From contig NZ_FNRX01000002.1 of the NCBI RefSeq assembly GCF_900105195.1, positions 2,790,001 through 2,854,000 on the forward strand: a DNA stretch of 64,000 bases, read 5' to 3'. Shown piece after piece: positions 20,071-28,987 of the stretch. The translations under genes were made by a program, and so were the position numbers. This DNA comes from Rhodococcus pyridinivorans. Lineage in GTDB: Bacteria; Actinomycetota; Actinomycetes; Mycobacteriales; Mycobacteriaceae. Under the pieces are notes generated by a model. That model was not told the DNA's origin, ran no database searches, and worked only from the letters and a program-made list of their open reading frames with translations. Every line of letters starts with the position of its first letter. Position 1 is the stretch's first letter.

Positions 20071-20613
20071 TTACCGCTCCTCGCGGCGGCGCGGGGTCTC
20101 CACGATCTCCCCTTCGAGCACGGTGCCACGGTCGTCGACCTGCTCGGTCACGGCCGCACCACCGGTCAGGTGCGGGGCACCACCGACGACACTGTGATCG
20201 ACGACCTGCCCGTCGACCACCACCAGCCGCTGCGCGGAGAACCCGGCGGCGCGGGCCCGCCGCGCGACCAGCGTGCGCACCGCCGGACGCAGCGCGGCGC
20301 GGGACGGCAGCAACAGCAGCACCCCGAGCACGGTGCTGACGATGCCGGGAATCAGCACCAGGGCCGCGCCGGCGCCGATGAGCGCGCCGTCGGTGAGCAC
20401 CCGCTCCGGGGAATTCGCGTGCGGCGCCCGGCCACCGCGCAGCTCACCGAGGTTGCGCAGCGCGCGGCGACCCAGGGCGGCAAGCACGAGATAACCGGCG
20501 GCGCTGACACCGAGGAAGATCAACACGGTGGCCAGGGCTCCGAGGGTGGAGCCGAGCCAGGCCAGCACCGCGATCTCCGCCACGACGTAGAGCACGAACA
20601 ACAACGGGTACAC
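20071..20613 (-). CDS. fxsA: FxsA family membrane protein
   Basis: 180 aa from GTG 20613 (the longer open frame to 22992 is antisense to TauE and tldD). GGAAGGAAG lies upstream. An N-terminal hydrophobic helix (PLLFVLYVVAEIAVLAWLG), a second (LATVLIFLGVSAAGYLVL) and two more around GALIGAGAALVLIPGIVSTVLGVLLLLP form the FxsA core (1-125). A basic and then acidic cytoplasmic tail ends in RRREER. Role unclear; E. coli FxsA is known for affecting phage exclusion. The position before the amidohydrolase matches M. tuberculosis Rv2053c. Confidence 0.87.
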   Translation of the reverse strand: MYPLLFVLYVVAEIAVLAWLGSTLGALATVLIFLGVSAAGYLVLAALGRRALRNLGELRGGRAPHANSPERVLTDGALIGAGAALVLIPGIVSTVLGVLLLLPSRAALRPAVRTLVARRARAAGFSAQRLVVVDGQVVDHSVVGGAPHLTGGAAVTEQVDDRGTVLEGEIVETPRRREER

Positions 20614-20718
20614 GGCGGGACTTCCTTCCGTCGGCGGTTTCTGTCCGGTCAACGAACGGGCCACCGGTTTTGCTCCCGCACCCGACCCGCGGATGCGGCG
20701 CGTGATCGAATGGCCGCC

Positions 20719-21483
20719 ATGACTGCAGGTGACTGGGCGTTGCTGATGACCGCCGCGACAGCCGCCGGCTGGGTGGACGCGGTGGTCGGCGGCGGCGGGC
20801 TGATCCTGCTGCCCGCCCTGTTCCTCGTCGCCCCGCAATTGACGCCACAGGCGGCGCTGGCGACGAACAAGCTCACCGCGATCTGCGGGACCGGCGCGGC
20901 GGTGCTGACCTTCGCGCGGCGCATCCCGCTGCGCTGGTCGCTGCTCGGCCCCGCCGCCCTGGTCGCCGCGCTGGCCGCGGCGGCGGGGGCGGCGGCGGTC
21001 TCGCTCATCGACCGGGAAGTGTTCATCCCGATCGTGATGGTCGTGCTCGTCGCGGTGGCGGTGTTCGTCACCGCCCGCCCGAAACTCGGCACCGGCAGCA
21101 CCCGCCGCCCGTCCACGCTGCGGCTGGCCACCGTCGTGGTCACGGCCGCGGCGGTGATCGGCTTCTACGACGGGATCCTCGGGCCCGGCACCGGCACCTT
21201 CTTCATCATCGTGTTCGCGGCGATGCTCGGCAGCGAGTTCGTCACCTCGGCGGCGATGGCGAAGGTGCTCAACTTCGGCTCGAATCTCGGGGCGCTGGTC
21301 CTGTTCGCCGTCGGCGGGCACGTGTGGTGGGCGCTCGGGGCGGCGCTGGCGGTGTGCAATGTCGCCGGCTCGGTGCTCGGCTCCCGGATGGCGCTCGCCC
21401 GCGGCGCCGGGTTCGTGCGGGTGGTGTTGCTGATCGTGGTGATCGCCATGGTGATCCGCCTCGGCATCGAACAGTTCGGCTGA
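20719..21483 (+). CDS. TauE/SafE family permease
   Basis: 254 aa from ATG 20719 (ATG 20710 would add three residues; neither has a clear ribosome site, and expression may be nearly leaderless). Seven to eight transmembrane segments with the family hallmarks AGWVDAVVGGGGLILLPAL near the start and GFYDGILGPGTGTFF near the middle, the two internally repeated halves. The family exports or imports small sulfonates, sulfite or other organic anions; the substrate here cannot be told. It stands alone, divergent from fxsA. Confidence 0.85.
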   Translation: MTAGDWALLMTAATAAGWVDAVVGGGGLILLPALFLVAPQLTPQAALATNKLTAICGTGAAVLTFARRIPLRWSLLGPAALVAALAAAAGAAAVSLIDREVFIPIVMVVLVAVAVFVTARPKLGTGSTRRPSTLRLATVVVTAAAVIGFYDGILGPGTGTFFIIVFAAMLGSEFVTSAAMAKVLNFGSNLGALVLFAVGGHVWWALGAALAVCNVAGSVLGSRMALARGAGFVRVVLLIVVIAMVIRLGIEQFG

Positions 21484-21546
21484 ACCACCCCGCGGGGCTC
21501 GGTGCGGCAACCCCGATGCCGCACATCCCGGCGTTACCGTGGGCGG

Positions 21547-23058
21547 GTGAATGCGGTGGACGACGATTTCCTGGCCCTGCCGTTGCACGCGGCCGCCGAC
21601 GCGGGCCTGACGGTCGCGCGGGCGGCGGGCGCGAGTCACGCCGATGTGCGGGTGCATCGGATCCGGACCGGGACGAGCATCCTGCGCGACGGCGCCCTGC
21701 AGGCGGCGGTGGACGACAGCGACTGCGGGGTGGCGGTGCGGGTGCTGCTCGACGGCACCTGGGGATTCGCGTCGCATCCGGTGCCCGGCCCGGACGGCGC
21801 CGCCGACGCCGCGGCCCGCGCCGTCGCGGTCGCCCGCACCCTGCGCGCGTTGAACCGGGATCCGGTGCAGTGGGCCGACGAAGCGGTCCACCGGGACGCG
21901 GTGTGGGTCTCGCCGTACGAGATCGACCCGTTCACCGTCCCCGCCGCCGAGCGCATCGCGGTGCTCGAGGACCGTTCGCGGCGATTGCAGGACGCCGTCG
22001 GTGTCGACCATGTCGCCGCGAATCTGACGCTGGTCAAGGAGCAGACCTTCTACGCCGATCTCGCCGGGTCGACGATCACCCAGCAGCGGGTGCGGATCCA
22101 CTCCGACCTCGACGCGACCCGCGTCGACCGTGCGGCCGGCACCTTCGAGTCGATGCGCACCCTGGCCCCGCCGGCCGGCCGCGGCTGGGAGTATGTGGCC
22201 TCGGACCGGTGGTGGGACTGGAGCCGTGAGCTCGCCGAACTGCCCGAGCAGCTCGCGGAGAAGGCGCAGGCCCCGTCGGTGATCCCGGGCCGCACCGATC
22301 TGGTGATCGACCCGACGAATCTGTGGCTGACGATCCACGAATCGGTCGGGCACGCCACCGAATACGACCGCGCCATCGGCTACGAGGCCGCCTACGCCGG
22401 CACCTCCTTCGCCACCCCCGACCTGCTCGGCAGCCTGCGCTACGGCAGCGACGTCATGCACGTCACCGCCGACCGCACCGAACCGCACGGCATGGCCACC
22501 GTTGGCTACGACGACGACGGGGTCGCCGCCCAGTCCTGGGATCTCGTGAAGGACGGGGTGCTCGTCGGCTACCAACTCGACCGGGCGTTCGCCCCGAAGC
22601 TCGGGGTGGCCCGCTCGAACGGCTGCGCCTACGCCGATTCGGCGCATCACGTGCCGATCCAGCGGATGGCGAACGTGTCGCTGCAACCCGATCCGAGCGT
22701 CGATCGCAGCACCGCCGATCTGATCGCCGGGGTCGACGACGGGCTGTACATCGTCGGTGATCGCAGCTGGTCGATCGATATGCAGCGGCACAATTTCCAG
22801 TTCACCGGGCAGCGGTTCTACCGGATCCGCGGCGGCCGGCTCGCCGGGCAGGTCCGCGATGTGGCCTATCAGGCGTCGACCACCGAGTTCTGGGGTGCCC
22901 TCGAGGCGGTCGGCGGCGCGTCGACCTGGCAGCTCGGCGGCGCGATGAACTGCGGCAAGGCGCAACCCGGGCAGGTCGCGTCCGTCTCGCACGGCTGCCC
23001 GTCGGTGCTGGTGCGCGGCGTGAACGTGCTCAACACGGTGCAGGAAGGTGGCCGATGA
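21547..23058 (+). CDS. tldD: TldD-type metalloprotease subunit
   Basis: 503 aa from GTG 21547. Contains the HESVGHATEYDR motif (near 263), the HExxxH zinc site of TldD, and the C-terminal conserved GQVASVSHGCPS. TldD and TldE form a heterodimeric zinc protease; in E. coli it matures microcin B17 and degrades CcdA, and in actinomycetes the substrates are unknown. ATGA overlap with the following pmbA/tldE gene indicates coupled translation of the heterodimer. Confidence 0.92.
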   Translation: MNAVDDDFLALPLHAAADAGLTVARAAGASHADVRVHRIRTGTSILRDGALQAAVDDSDCGVAVRVLLDGTWGFASHPVPGPDGAADAAARAVAVARTLRALNRDPVQWADEAVHRDAVWVSPYEIDPFTVPAAERIAVLEDRSRRLQDAVGVDHVAANLTLVKEQTFYADLAGSTITQQRVRIHSDLDATRVDRAAGTFESMRTLAPPAGRGWEYVASDRWWDWSRELAELPEQLAEKAQAPSVIPGRTDLVIDPTNLWLTIHESVGHATEYDRAIGYEAAYAGTSFATPDLLGSLRYGSDVMHVTADRTEPHGMATVGYDDDGVAAQSWDLVKDGVLVGYQLDRAFAPKLGVARSNGCAYADSAHHVPIQRMANVSLQPDPSVDRSTADLIAGVDDGLYIVGDRSWSIDMQRHNFQFTGQRFYRIRGGRLAGQVRDVAYQASTTEFWGALEAVGGASTWQLGGAMNCGKAQPGQVASVSHGCPSVLVRGVNVLNTVQEGGR

Positions 23059-24425
23059 TCCCCGGAGACCGACTCGTCGAAACCGCCCTGGCGACCTCCC
23101 CTGCCGACGAGACCGTCGTGATGGTCACCGACAGTGCCGAGGCGTCGCTGCGGTGGGCCGGCAGTTCGATGACCACCAACGGCTCCGCCCGTGCCCGCGG
23201 CGCCACGATCCTCGCGATCCGCCGCACCCCCGACGGCGCACACTGCGGGGTGGTCAGCGCCCCGATCGTCGACGCCGACGACATCGGCGCGGTGGTTGCC
23301 GCGGCGTGGGCGGCCGCGCAGCAGGCCCCGGCGGCACCGGATGCGATGCCGTTGATCGACGGCGACGACACCGACCCGCAGTGGGGCGAAGAGGCCGTCG
23401 GCACCGACGTCGAGGTCTTCGCCCCGCTCCTCGACGGGCTCGCCGCCGGCTTCGACGACACCGACGCCCTCTACGGATTCGCCCACCACCAATCCACGAC
23501 GATGTGGCTGGGCACCTCCACCGGGGTGCGGCGCCGCTGGGTGCAGCGCGACGGGTCGCTCGAGATCAACGGCAAACGCGGCGGCCTGACCGGGGCGAGC
23601 GCCTGGGTCGGCGCCGGCACCGTCGACTTCACCGACATCGCGATGGATCCGCTGCGTGCTGAACTGGCGCGGCGGCTGGACTGGGCCGGTACCCGCGTCG
23701 ACCTGCCCGCCGGACGGTACGAGACGCTGCTGCCACCCTCGGTGGTCGCGGACCTGATGATCCCGCTGCTGTGGTCCCTCGACGGGCGCGGCGCCGAGGA
23801 AGGCCGGTCGGTGTGGGCCGGGCCCGGCGGAACCCGCCTCGGCGAGCAGATCGCGGCGCTGCCGGTGACATTGACGTCCGATCCGGCCGCGCCGGGATTG
23901 GGCTATGCGCCGTTCGTGGTCGCCACCGCCTCCACCGACAGCGTCTCGGTGTTCGACACCGGGATGAGCGCCTCGCGGGTCGACTGGCTCCGCGACGGCG
24001 CCCTGCACGCGCTGGCGTATCCGCGGGCCGCAGCCGCCGAATTCGGGGCCACCCCCACGGCGCCGGGTGAGAATCTGCTGCTCACCGGTGGCAGCACTGC
24101 CGATGTGGACGACATGATCGCCCGCACCGAACGCGGTCTGCTGCTGACCACCGTGTGGTACCTGCGGGAGGTCGATCCGGCGGTGCTGTTGCTGACCGGC
24201 CTGACCCGCGACGGGGTGTATCTCGTCGAGGACGGGCAGGTGCGGGCGGCGGTGAACAACTTCCGGTTCAACGAATCCCCGGTCGATCTGCTCGGCCGCG
24301 CCACCGAGATCGGCGCCACCGAACGCACCCTGCCGCGGGAGTGGAAGGACTGGTTCACCCGCACCGCGATGCCGCCGGTGCGCATCCCCGACTTCCACAT
24401 GTCCTCGGTCAGCGCCGCCCACTGA
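23055..24425 (+). CDS. pmbA: TldE/PmbA protease subunit
   Basis: 456 aa, overlapping tldD by 4 nt. It lacks the HExxxH motif, as expected of the non-catalytic partner, and has the PmbA-type C-terminal SSVSAAH end and a central domain with GLGYAPFVVATASTDSVSVFDTG. It forms the closed protease chamber with TldD. The hairpin at 24429-24463 ends the operon. Confidence 0.9.
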   Translation: MIPGDRLVETALATSPADETVVMVTDSAEASLRWAGSSMTTNGSARARGATILAIRRTPDGAHCGVVSAPIVDADDIGAVVAAAWAAAQQAPAAPDAMPLIDGDDTDPQWGEEAVGTDVEVFAPLLDGLAAGFDDTDALYGFAHHQSTTMWLGTSTGVRRRWVQRDGSLEINGKRGGLTGASAWVGAGTVDFTDIAMDPLRAELARRLDWAGTRVDLPAGRYETLLPPSVVADLMIPLLWSLDGRGAEEGRSVWAGPGGTRLGEQIAALPVTLTSDPAAPGLGYAPFVVATASTDSVSVFDTGMSASRVDWLRDGALHALAYPRAAAAEFGATPTAPGENLLLTGGSTADVDDMIARTERGLLLTTVWYLREVDPAVLLLTGLTRDGVYLVEDGQVRAAVNNFRFNESPVDLLGRATEIGATERTLPREWKDWFTRTAMPPVRIPDFHMSSVSAAH

Positions 24426-24428
24426 CCT

Positions 24429-24463
24429 CCGGTCCGGTCGGTGACGTCCATCGACCGGACCGG
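24429..24463. terminator. Bidirectional hairpin between pmbA and glutathione peroxidase
   Basis: Perfect 12-bp arms (CCGGTCCGGTCG paired with CGACCGGACCGG) and an 11-nt loop, 3 nt after the pmbA stop and 8 nt before the stop of the convergent peroxidase gene. It should serve both transcripts. Confidence 0.8.
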
Positions 24464-24470
24464 TAGGGGC

Positions 24471-25004
24471 TCAGAGCAGGTCGGTGAGTTCCTTGCCGAT
24501 CTCCTCGGGGGTGACCGTCGGCTCGAAGCGGCGCACCACCGCGCCCTGCGGGTCGACGAGGAACTTGGTGAAGTTCCACTTCACCTCGTCGGTGCCGATC
24601 GCCTCGGGGCGGGTCTTGCTCACGTGCTCGAACAGGAAACCGTGCTGCGGCCCGAAATCACCGGGAGCCTCGGCGCGCAGGTGCCGGTAGAGCGGGTGCG
24701 CATCGTCGCCGTTGACATCGACCTTCGCGAACACCGGGAAGGTGACGTCGAAGTCCACGCGGCAGAACTCCTGGATCTCGCTGTCACTACCCGGTTCCTG
24801 ACCACCGAACTGGTTGCACGGGAACGCGAGGATCTGCAGGCCGCGCTCGCCCAGCTCGCGGTGCAGCGCCTCGAGGGCCTCGTACTGCGGGGTCAGGCCG
24901 CACTTGCTGGCGACGTTGACGATCAGCAGATGCCGGCCGGCGAAGCGGGCGAGATCCTCGCTGCCGCCGTCGGCGGTGGCCACGGTGTACTCGTGCACGG
25001 ACAT
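24471..25004 (-). CDS. Glutathione peroxidase family thiol peroxidase
   Basis: 177 aa; ATG 25004 with a CAGGAGAGCG ribosome site. Catalytic residues: peroxidatic cysteine in NVASKCGLT (near 36, Cys rather than selenocysteine), Gln in FPCNQFGGQEPG and Trp in KWNFTKF. In actinobacteria, which lack glutathione, such enzymes normally use thioredoxin; the second cysteine in FPCNQF or EFCRVDF may be the resolving one. It reduces H2O2 and organic peroxides in the cytoplasm. Monocistronic. Confidence 0.92.
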   Translation of the reverse strand: MSVHEYTVATADGGSEDLARFAGRHLLIVNVASKCGLTPQYEALEALHRELGERGLQILAFPCNQFGGQEPGSDSEIQEFCRVDFDVTFPVFAKVDVNGDDAHPLYRHLRAEAPGDFGPQHGFLFEHVSKTRPEAIGTDEVKWNFTKFLVDPQGAVVRRFEPTVTPEEIGKELTDLL

Positions 25005-25109
25005 GCGCTCTCCTGAACTGGGTTCGATCGGCTCGGCCCCGCAGGTGAGGCCGAGATCACCACGGACCCTACGGGATCGGACGACCCGGGCGGGGCTGCC
25101 GGTGCGGGG

Positions 25110-25610
25110 TCAGTCCAAGTCGCGGACGTGCCGGGCGGGGCTGCCCAGATGCAGCGTGTGTGGGGCACAGTCCTTCGTCACCAGCGAGTTCGCGCCGATC
25201 ACCACACCGGCGCCGATGCTCACGCCCGGCATGATCACCGCACCGGAGCCGATCCACGCGCCGTCGCCGATGGTCACCGGCTCCCCCGTCAGCGTCGACG
25301 CGCGCTGTTCGGCGGTGCCCATGCGGTGGCTGCTGGTGAGCACCCGCACGTGGTCGCCGAGGAACACCCGCTGCCCGAGGGTGATGTCGGCGACCGTGTC
25401 GAAATAGCAGCCGTGGTTGACGAACGAGCCCGCGCCGAGGGTGAGCCGGCCGAGGCCCTGCACCACCACGCCGGTGTGGATCAGGCTCGGCGGTGCGGCG
25501 TCGACACCGGCGCGGCGCAACCACTTCCAGCGACTCGAACCGGAGATCAGCGGGTTGCTCGCGAGCGCCACCGCGATCGCCTGGGACCGGTAGGTGTGAG
25601 AGCGCGCCAC
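25110..25610 (-). CDS. Hexapeptide-repeat acyltransferase (maltose/colanic acid O-acetyltransferase type)
   Basis: 166 aa from GTG 25610, 5 nt after the stop of the upstream PPOX gene. The left-handed beta-helix is shown by repeated [LIV]-G-x4 units: LGAGSFVNHGC, LGQRVFLGDHV, IGDGAWIGSGAVIMPGVSIGAGVVIGANSLV. The catalytic histidine is probably in FVNHGCYFDT. It transfers acetyl from acetyl-CoA to a sugar or small alcohol; acceptor unknown. Coupled to the F420-type gene by position only. Confidence 0.82.
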   Translation of the reverse strand: MARSHTYRSQAIAVALASNPLISGSSRWKWLRRAGVDAAPPSLIHTGVVVQGLGRLTLGAGSFVNHGCYFDTVADITLGQRVFLGDHVRVLTSSHRMGTAEQRASTLTGEPVTIGDGAWIGSGAVIMPGVSIGAGVVIGANSLVTKDCAPHTLHLGSPARHVRDLD

Positions 25611-25615
25611 GACGT

Positions 25616-26032
25616 CTACCGGCCTGCCGTGTCGTCGGCGGGATCGAGCGCACACGCCAACCCGACGGTGCCGGTGCGGCCACGGCGCACCACGCTCGCG
25701 CCGACGATGACCCGGCCGAGCAGCCCGTACTTGCGGGCGATCACCGACCGGGCGTGCGCCGAGCCGTCGGCGTCGAGCACCTCCCCCGTGCCGGGCACCG
25801 CCGCCGACTTCGGGTTGCCGCGCGCGTCGCAGATCGCCAGGGACACCCGCGGATCGCGGCGCAGTCGCCGCACCTTGTAGGCGTCGGCGACCGTCCACAC
25901 CAGCAGCCGGTTCCCGTCGGGCGCCGCCCACACCGGGGTGTCCACCGCGCTGCCGTCCTTGCGGTAGGTGGTCAGCAGCACGAACTTGGCGGCGGCGAGG
26001 TCCGCGAAGGTGGGGGTCGTCGACTCGGGCAT
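25616..26032 (-). CDS. PPOX-class F420/flavin-dependent oxidoreductase (split beta-barrel)
   Basis: 138 aa from ATG 26032 (an in-frame GTG at 26041 adds three residues). The pyridoxamine-phosphate-oxidase-like fold is seen in FVLLTTYRKDGSAVDTPVWAAPDGNRLLVWT and in YKVRRLRRDPRVSLAICDARG, a pattern of the short F420-binding FDOR-B type proteins. Probably reduces a small substrate with F420H2 or a flavin. First gene of a two-gene unit with the acetyltransferase. Confidence 0.82.
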   Translation of the reverse strand: MPESTTPTFADLAAAKFVLLTTYRKDGSAVDTPVWAAPDGNRLLVWTVADAYKVRRLRRDPRVSLAICDARGNPKSAAVPGTGEVLDADGSAHARSVIARKYGLLGRVIVGASVVRRGRTGTVGLACALDPADDTAGR

Positions 26033-26106
26033 GGCCACCACCCTACAAACCGCCCGGTCTCACGGCACCGCTCGTCCCCCCGGCGCCGCGTTCTACGCTG
26101 GCAGTC

Positions 26107-26871
26107 ATGGCCGATACCGCTGTCGACGTGCACCTGCCCGCCGGGCACCTGACCTCCGCGCAGGTGCAGCTGCTCGCCGAACTCGCCCACACCCACGGCG
26201 GCGGCGAACTGCACCTGACCGCCCATGCCCAGCTGCGGGTGCGCGGCGACCGCGCCGCGATCAGCGCGGCCGTCACCGCCGCCGGTCTCACCGTCGACGT
26301 GCCCACCCGCGCACGGCTTCTCGTCTCCCCGCTCAGCGGCCGCATCGGCGGACACCACGACCTGCGCGAACTCACCGCCACGGTGATCGCGCGCCTGGAC
26401 GACCGGCCCGTGGCGGCCGGCACCGTCCTCGGGCTCGACGACGGCACCGGCGACATCGTCGCCCTCGCCCCCACCGTCGCGGTCCTCGCCCGCCCCGACG
26501 GCCGCTTCGCGGTGATCCGCGACGGCGCCGACACCGGGGTGCGCGTCGACCCGCAGGACGCCGCCGAGGCGCTGCTCACCCCACCGACCGACCCCACCGG
26601 GGATCCGGAACCGGTACCGGAGCAGCCGCGGCCACCGATCGGGTGGCTCGACCAGCCCGACGGGGCCGTCACCCTCGCCGGCGGGCTGCCCGGCGGGATC
26701 CTTCCCGCACGACTGGCGGAATTCCTCGCCGCCGTCGAACGTTCGGTGATCGTCACCCCGTGGCGGTCGGTGCTGCTGTGCGATCTCGACGAGTGGACCG
26801 CCGAACAGGTGGTGCGGGTGCTCGCCCCGATGGGGTTGATCTTCGACGCCGACTCCCCGCATCTGCGCTGA
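26107..26871 (+). CDS. CobG-like (precorrin-3B synthase) protein lacking Fe-S cysteines
   Basis: 254 aa from ATG 26107. A TANNNT-like TACGCT ends 6 nt before the start, so the mRNA may be leaderless. The sequence follows CobG and the sulfite-reductase ferredoxin-like half domain: LPAGHLTSAQVQLLAELA, HLTAHAQLRVRG, FALDDG-type LGLDDGTGDIVAL and PWRSVLL. CobG is normally about 370-390 aa, with an N-terminal CPG segment and C-terminal cysteines binding a [4Fe-4S] cluster. Here both ends are missing: the protein starts just after the first and stops at DADSPHLR, where the family continues into the cysteine motif. It therefore cannot be a normal precorrin-3B synthase; it may be a relic or a haem/sirohaem-site protein. 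No other cob genes are nearby. Confidence 0.7.
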   Translation: MADTAVDVHLPAGHLTSAQVQLLAELAHTHGGGELHLTAHAQLRVRGDRAAISAAVTAAGLTVDVPTRARLLVSPLSGRIGGHHDLRELTATVIARLDDRPVAAGTVLGLDDGTGDIVALAPTVAVLARPDGRFAVIRDGADTGVRVDPQDAAEALLTPPTDPTGDPEPVPEQPRPPIGWLDQPDGAVTLAGGLPGGILPARLAEFLAAVERSVIVTPWRSVLLCDLDEWTAEQVVRVLAPMGLIFDADSPHLR

Positions 26872-26967
26872 GCCGCCGCTGACCTGCACGAACGGGCGGA
26901 CTTCGCGAACCGGACCGTCGCCCCCGATCCGGCCCGCCGACGGTTCGGCCGCGCCTATCGTGGACGG

Positions 26968-28431
26968 ATGAGCGGTCCGACAGCGGAATCCGACAGCTAT
27001 GACGTGATCGTCCTGGGCGCGGGCCCGGCCGGGGAGAACGCCGCCCAGTACGCCATCGCCGGCAGCGACCGCACCGCGGTGCTCGTCGAACACGAACTCG
27101 TCGGCGGCGAATGTTCCTACTGGGCCTGCATGCCCAGCAAAGCCCTGCTGCGCCCCACCCAGGTGCTCACCACCGCCCGCAACATGCCCGGCGTCGCCGA
27201 CAAGATCAGCGCCCACGGCGTCGAGGTACCGGCCGTACTCGCCCGCCGCGACAGCTTCACCCACAATCGCGACGACAGTTCCCAGGTGGACTGGGCCGAG
27301 GGCGCGGGTATCGACGTCGTGCGCGGCCACGGCCGCCTCGCCGGCGAACGCACCATCACCGTCTCCGGTGCCGACGGGGAGCGTCGCCTGCAGGCCCGGC
27401 ACGCCGTCGTCCTGGCCACCGGCACCGTCGCGTCGATCCCGGACCTGCCCGGTCTGCGCGACGCGCTGCCGTGGACCTCCCGGGATGCGACGAATCTGCT
27501 CGAGGTCCCCCGCCGGGTGCTGGTGGTCGGCGGCGGTGTCGTCGCCTGCGAAACCGCCACCTGGCTGCGGCAACTCGGCGTCGAGGAACTCACCCTCGCG
27601 GTGCGCGGCGACCGGTTGCTGCCGCGCGTGGAGCCGTTCGCCGCCGAACGCGTCGCCACCCGCATGGCCCACAAGGGCCTGAATGTGCGCTACGGCACCG
27701 AGATCCGCTCGGTGCAGCGCCCCGACGTCAAGGACACCGGCGTCGGCCGCATCCACGGCGGTCCCGCCACCGTGGAGTTGTCCGACGGCAGCACTCTCGA
27801 GGTCGACGAGATCGTCGTCGCCGCCGGCCGCTGCCCCGCCGTGGACGGGCTCGGTCTCGACACTGTCGGCCTGACCGACGGGAAGGTGACCGTCGCCGAC
27901 GATCTCACCGTCGACGGGGTCGACGGCCAGTGGCTGTATGCGGTCGGGGACATCGCCGGTCGCGCCGCACTGACCCACATGGGCAAATACCAGGCGCGGG
28001 TGTGCGGGGACGTCATCGCCGCCCGCGCCGAGAACCGCCCCACCGACGGGGCACGATTCCGGGCGAGCGCCGACCACGGGCAGGTCCCGCAGGTGATCTT
28101 CACCGTCCCGGAGATCGCCGCGGTCGGCCGCACCGCCGAGCAGGCCCGCGCCGACGGACTCGACGTCGAGGTCCTCGAGGCCGACATCGATGTCGCCGGC
28201 GCCTCGCTCGCCCGCGACGACTACGCCGGCCACGCCGCGCTCGTCGTCGACCGGGCCACCGACACCCTCGTCGGCGCGACCTTCGTCGGCCAGGAGGTCG
28301 CCGAACTCGTCCACGCCGCCACGATCGCCCTGGTCGGGAAGGTGCCGCTGGACGCCCTGTGGCATGCGGTGCCGTCCTACCCCACCATCAGCGAGATCTG
28401 GTTGCGGCTGCTCGAATCCCGCCGCAGCTGA
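26968..28431 (+). CDS. FAD/NAD(P) disulfide oxidoreductase, lipoamide dehydrogenase/mercuric reductase-like
   Basis: 487 aa from ATG 26968. N-terminal FAD-binding VIVLGAGPAGENAA, redox-active disulfide in GGECSYWACMPSKALLRP (CxxxxC, near 47-52), NAD(P)-binding VVGGGVVACETATWL, second FAD motif YAVGDIAGRAALTHMGKYQ and a C-terminal dimer domain. The C-terminal HxxxxE expected of true lipoamide dehydrogenases reads HAVPSYPTISE, so the His-Pro-S-x-x-x-x-E relay is partly altered, as in the pyridine-nucleotide disulfide reductases of unknown substrate in actinomycetes. It is monocistronic and followed by a hairpin. Confidence 0.88.
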   Translation: MSGPTAESDSYDVIVLGAGPAGENAAQYAIAGSDRTAVLVEHELVGGECSYWACMPSKALLRPTQVLTTARNMPGVADKISAHGVEVPAVLARRDSFTHNRDDSSQVDWAEGAGIDVVRGHGRLAGERTITVSGADGERRLQARHAVVLATGTVASIPDLPGLRDALPWTSRDATNLLEVPRRVLVVGGGVVACETATWLRQLGVEELTLAVRGDRLLPRVEPFAAERVATRMAHKGLNVRYGTEIRSVQRPDVKDTGVGRIHGGPATVELSDGSTLEVDEIVVAAGRCPAVDGLGLDTVGLTDGKVTVADDLTVDGVDGQWLYAVGDIAGRAALTHMGKYQARVCGDVIAARAENRPTDGARFRASADHGQVPQVIFTVPEIAAVGRTAEQARADGLDVEVLEADIDVAGASLARDDYAGHAALVVDRATDTLVGATFVGQEVAELVHAATIALVGKVPLDALWHAVPSYPTISEIWLRLLESRRS

Positions 28432-28443
28432 CCGCCTCTCGAA

Positions 28444-28490
28444 CGTGCAGTTGTCGTCGTGACACGCCGCGTGGCGACGAGAACTGCACG
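28444..28490. terminator. Hairpin terminator after the flavoprotein gene
   Basis: 16-nt arms (one mismatch) 13 nt after the stop, loop of 15 nt. It lies just before the SDR gene remnant at 28498 and so probably served the original convergent gene pair. Confidence 0.75.
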
Positions 28491-28496
28491 CCGACG

Positions 28497-28556
28497 GTCA
28501 GCGCGGCAGACGCCGCCACACCGCGCGCGGCAGCAGGCGCATCCCGAAGAACACCG
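28497..28556 (+). repeat. Left copy of a 60-bp island-flanking direct repeat
   Basis: Matches 55728-55787 at 57 of 60 positions, in the same orientation; identity ends abruptly after ...GAAGAACACCG. Both copies consist of the 3' end of an SDR gene on the minus strand. A ~27-kb accessory segment lies between them. Confidence 0.9.
28498..28556 (-). pseudogene. C-terminal remnant of a short-chain dehydrogenase gene
   Basis: On the minus strand this reads VFFGMRLLPRAVWRRLPR followed by TGA, the last 18 residues of the intact SDR at 55729-56475 with one substitution (Met to Val). Nothing of the rest of the gene is present to the right. The flavoprotein gene and its terminator sit to the left as a normal convergent neighbour, so this is probably where the SDR originally ended before the accessory DNA arrived. 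Confidence 0.85.
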
Positions 28557-28987
28557 ACGACATGCTGCGCCGCACCCTGCGCTCCCCCGACGGTGCCGAG
28601 GGCACGCAGGTCCCCGCGGTCTACGTGCATTTCGGCACGTAGACCGGCGACTTGTTGGAGCCCGGGCCGACGATGAGCGCGGGTTGCCTCCGGTGATGCG
28701 GACGCCACGGACCTCATCAACAGCGGTGACTGTCACCGGATACGCCGGTGCCGCCACCTACCTGCTCACCGTTTGTTTCACGCCCGTAGTTCCCTGGCTC
28801 CGACCGACACCACCACCAGGACGGTGGGTTTGACAATGTGATGGCCGACCGGCGCGGACGACATCGTGAACGATCGAAGATCGTCATTCCGATTCCCCTG
28901 TCGATGTCCTTGTCGGCTCCCCGCGCCGGTGAAGGACAGTCGGACCGTAGGCTGGGACCAGGACGCGAGCGAGGGAAGGAGGCGATT
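28557..28987. other. Region without a convincing gene at the left edge of the island
   Basis: About 430 bp. A short plus-strand frame reads MLRRTLRSPDGAEGT... and stops at 28642; it may be the tail of a truncated gene but has no recognisable family. A minus-strand frame near 28700 reads TVTAVDEVRGVRITGG, also unassignable. Nothing else seen. Confidence 0.4.

Noticed and set aside
20614..22992. Long minus-strand extension of fxsA
   Set aside because: Antisense to the TauE permease and tldD genes, which have clear family motifs; fxsA starts at GTG 20613.
26107..26871. Start of a cobalamin operon
   Set aside because: No other cob/cbi genes follow; the neighbour is a flavoprotein and the protein lacks cluster cysteines.
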